This document shows positions 47,170 through 48,975 of a stretch of 48,975 nucleotides of DNA, piece by piece. The DNA comes from Butyrivibrio sp. (GTDB lineage: Bacteria > Bacillota > Clostridia > Lachnospirales > Lachnospiraceae), in assembly GCA_017620235.1 (NCBI GenBank), contig JAFZQT010000016.1, positions 1 to 48,975 on the forward strand. Reading direction: 5' to 3'. Position numbers and translations under genes: made by a program. Position 1 is the first letter of the stretch; every line of letters begins with the position of its first letter. The notes below the pieces were generated by a model. It had not been told where the DNA came from and did not search any database. It worked only from the letters and a program-made list of their open reading frames with translations.

Positions 47170-47961
47170 GTGAAAAAATATATATACATAATAAAGACAC
47201 AGATAATCAAGAGCATGACCTATGAGTTTAGTGTATATGGGAACATTTTTTTACAGACGATAATTATGATAACGTCGGCGTATTTCTGGAAAGCCCTGTA
47301 TAAGGGGCAGGAGAGCGTCGGCGCAGTTGATGCGGAGAGCATGCTGACATACATAATCATATCGTCGATGATGTCGGTCCTTCTCATCACAAATGTTGAA
47401 AAAAGAATTGAGATGAGCGTTGGAAAAGGGACTGTTGCGACGGATATGATGAAACCTGTAAATCTTTTCGGGGTGTATTTTGCGGAAGATCTTGGAAGTG
47501 TATTTGCGCTTGTATTTCAAAATATGCTTCCAATTCTAATCATAGGAATTATTTTTATAAAAGTTCCTGCGATGGCGGACGTCAGTGCACTTCCGCTTTT
47601 TGTGATCGCGGTTTTGGAATCGTTTATGATCAACTGGCTGATTGCAGCTTTGTTTGGAATGATAGCATTTGCAGCAGTTAGTATCGATGCGCTTATACAG
47701 GTAAAAAAGCATCTTATACGATTATTGTCGGGAAGTATCATACCGATATGGTTCTTTCCTTCAGGCGTTGCCAAGGTGCTTTCATCACTTCCGTTTGTGT
47801 ATATCTATCAGCTTCCGCTTAGCATCTACATAGGAAAGGGCGAAAGAGCCGAACAGATAGCGGGGATGAAGATTCAGTTTTTGTGGCTTGTTGCGCTCAC
47901 GGCTGTTTTTATTTTTGCCCAGAAGAGAGTGACGAAAAAAGTGATGGTACAGGGAGGTTGA
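47170..47961 (+). CDS. ABC-2 type exporter permease, subunit 1
   Basis: About 263 residues with six hydrophobic segments. It starts KKYIYIIKTQIIKSMTYEFS, has YFWKALYKGQESVGAVDAES and IISSMMSVLLITNVEKRIEM in the first half, and the segments LFVIAVLESFMINWLIAALF and IPIWFFPSGVAKVLSSLPFV. This is the ABC-2/DUF990-like family that usually comes as permease, permease, ATPase. GTG 47170 is preceded by GGGGAG inside the end of the glycosylase gene. It reads intact, but its two partners are damaged, so the exporter is probably dead. Confidence 0.8.
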   Translation: MKKYIYIIKTQIIKSMTYEFSVYGNIFLQTIIMITSAYFWKALYKGQESVGAVDAESMLTYIIISSMMSVLLITNVEKRIEMSVGKGTVATDMMKPVNLFGVYFAEDLGSVFALVFQNMLPILIIGIIFIKVPAMADVSALPLFVIAVLESFMINWLIAALFGMIAFAAVSIDALIQVKKHLIRLLSGSIIPIWFFPSGVAKVLSSLPFVYIYQLPLSIYIGKGERAEQIAGMKIQFLWLVALTAVFIFAQKRVTKKVMVQGG

Positions 47962-47965
47962 AAAA

Positions 47966-48789
47966 ATGAAAAAAGCATTTAGTGAACTATGCCATTACAT
48001 GGATGTAACTTGGCATGTGATAAAAATGGCAATGATGACAATAATTGAATATCCATCTAATATAGCGGGATGGCTGATATCGAATCCACTTCAGTTCATT
48101 GTGGGATTTGCAATAATCAAATTTGTTGTGGAATCATTTGGCGAGATAAACGGATGGAGCTATGGACAGCTCGCTTTTCTGTATGGGATTTCTGTTATAT
48201 CCCATGCGCTTTCGATGATCTTTTTTGTACAGGGCTGGTTCATGGGATATTATGTGCTCTACGGCGAATTTGACAGGTATCTTACGAGACCGCTTGGGGT
48301 GCTGTATCAGTTCTTTTTTACCAATATCAATGTGTTTGGCGTGACGGATCTGATTCCGGGAATCCTGGTATTTATCTATGGCTGCGTCAAATGTGATGTG
48401 AAGATTTCTCTGCTTTTTTGCATACAGGTAATTGTCATGCTGATAGGTGCAACGTTGATCAGGGGCGGATTGTACATCTTTCTTGGGAGCACTTCTTTTT
48501 ACACAAGGAGTATTGTTGATTTTGGGCAGTACACACAGGAAATCATGGATAAGACGACGATGTATCCGCTATCAATGTATCCGGAGAGCATGCAGTTTAT
48601 CCTGACCATTTAATTCCTGTTGCATGGGTGTCCTTCTATCCGGTATCGTCTCTGCTTGGAATTTCCGGCAGCGCGTATAACGGTATGTTTGTTCCTTTTA
48701 TTACGCTACTTATCGGGCTTGTGGTGATGGCGCTTTCCGGTGCTTACTTCACGATGGGACTTAAAAAATACGAAAGTGCAGGTAACTGA
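47966..48789 (+). pseudogene. ABC-2 type exporter permease, subunit 2, frameshifted
   Basis: The first 215 codons read as a DUF990-type permease (MKKAFSELCHYMDVTWHVIK, LIRGGLYIFLGSTSFYTRSI) and hit TAA at 48611-48613 after MQFILTI. In another frame the sequence continues LIPVAWVSFYPVSSLLGISG and ends KKYESAGN at TGA 48787-48789. One extra T in the run at 48609-48611 would restore a normal 274-residue protein. This is either a true mutation or an assembly error. Confidence 0.8.
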
Positions 48790-48866
48790 TGATGATAAAA
48801 GTTGAAAATTTGTCCAAAGACTATTTGCTAAAGAAAAAAGAGCCGGGGCTTTCCGGCAATGTCATT
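48789..48866 (+). pseudogene. ABC exporter ATPase, cut off after about 26 codons
   Basis: ATG 48789 overlaps the permease TGA. It begins MMIKVENLSKDYLLKKKEPG, then LSGNVI, exactly the start of the ATPase partner of ABC-2/DUF990 permeases. After that the frame runs into unrelated sequence and stops at 48930-48932. No Walker A follows in any frame before the window edge. The rest may lie beyond an inserted element. Confidence 0.7.
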
Positions 48867-48975
48867 AAGTTAAGGTTGCTCATATACAAATTATATGTTG
48901 GCAGCCTTAACTTTTGTTTCAATAATAAGTAATGGCAAAACATTGTGATTGGAATAATCTTATCTGGGCATAGGA
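48867..48975. mobile_element. Possible left end of an inserted element (runs off window)
   Basis: The sequence turns A/T-rich and non-coding at about 48867. AAGTTAAGGTTGC (48867-48879) pairs with GCAGCCTTAACTT (48901-48913), 12 of 13 bases, around a 21-base A/T loop. Hairpins just inside the end are a feature of IS200/IS605-type elements. No transposase is visible in the remaining 60 bases, so the identity is open. Confidence 0.4.

Noticed and set aside
1..48975. tRNA or rRNA genes
   Set aside because: I saw no cloverleaf with GTTCRA-type T loop and CCA/acceptor pairing and no rRNA-like conserved stretch.

Overview
The window looks like chromosome from a rumen- or gut-type Lachnospiraceae, closest in style to Butyrivibrio/Pseudobutyrivibrio. 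The grounds are moderate GC, strong GGAGG ribosome sites, frequent GTG and TTG starts, many LxxC lipoproteins with Ser/Thr/Glu linkers, a secreted protein with CBM6-like and CBM2-like domains, a monomeric [FeFe]-hydrogenase-like protein, and methyl-accepting chemotaxis proteins. This is an inference from gene content; no rRNA or tRNA gene is present to confirm it.

Layout. 1-3.2 kb: 5' part of a chemotaxis receptor (minus strand), a hotdog thioesterase, and a MerR/TipAS regulator plus flavodoxin behind a textbook 19-bp-spacer MerR promoter. 3.2-6.8 kb: three cassettes share a promoter with identical spacing and a terminator with the same loop. Two encode paralogous small secreted proteins; the first appears to encode only a structured RNA. 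A two-gene AAA ATPase plus possible TOPRIM-type nuclease module (defence candidate) lies between the second and third. 6.8-13.8 kb: a Phd/RelE-type toxin-antitoxin pair, three small lipoproteins with unusual hairpin leaders, a guanine deaminase/nucleoside phosphorylase-like operon, a CAT-family acetyltransferase and a GNAT. 14-22.5 kb: two polar amino-acid ABC importers flank a panBCD operon and a ~490-bp imperfect palindrome.

22.5-36.9 kb: a 927-residue multi-CBM protein without a catalytic domain, small flavin/TSCPD/membrane proteins, an IspD-like cytidylyltransferase coupled to a GatD-like dehydrogenase, an MFS carrier, a NodB deacetylase, the hydrogenase-like protein, a DUF4230 pair, an AEC carrier and a second chemotaxis receptor. 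37-41 kb: a flavin reductase, then an Abi_2 (HEPN) gene with its own small RNA leader. The module looks inserted, because a synonymous copy of the reductase's last codons lies on its far side. It is followed by an alpha/beta hydrolase, a histidine phosphatase, a YbaK deacylase and DUF523. 41-43.2 kb: an ABC-F ribosome-protection-type gene behind a ~300-nt leader with a leader peptide and an intrinsic terminator, then four 36-nt palindromic-ended repeats. 43.2-49 kb: four GNATs, small proteins, a hypoxanthine-DNA glycosylase and an ABC-2 exporter operon that is decaying: one permease is frameshifted and the ATPase is cut off after about 26 codons by foreign-looking sequence with a hairpin.

The strongest leads for something undescribed are the ATPase/TOPRIM-like module inside the cassette array, the cassette RNA, the Abi_2-RNA module with its insertion scar, the large palindrome at 18.6-19.1 kb, the 36-nt repeat array, and the hairpins that begin at or near the transcription start of lipoprotein genes. 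All calls are from reading the sequence; no database search was run.
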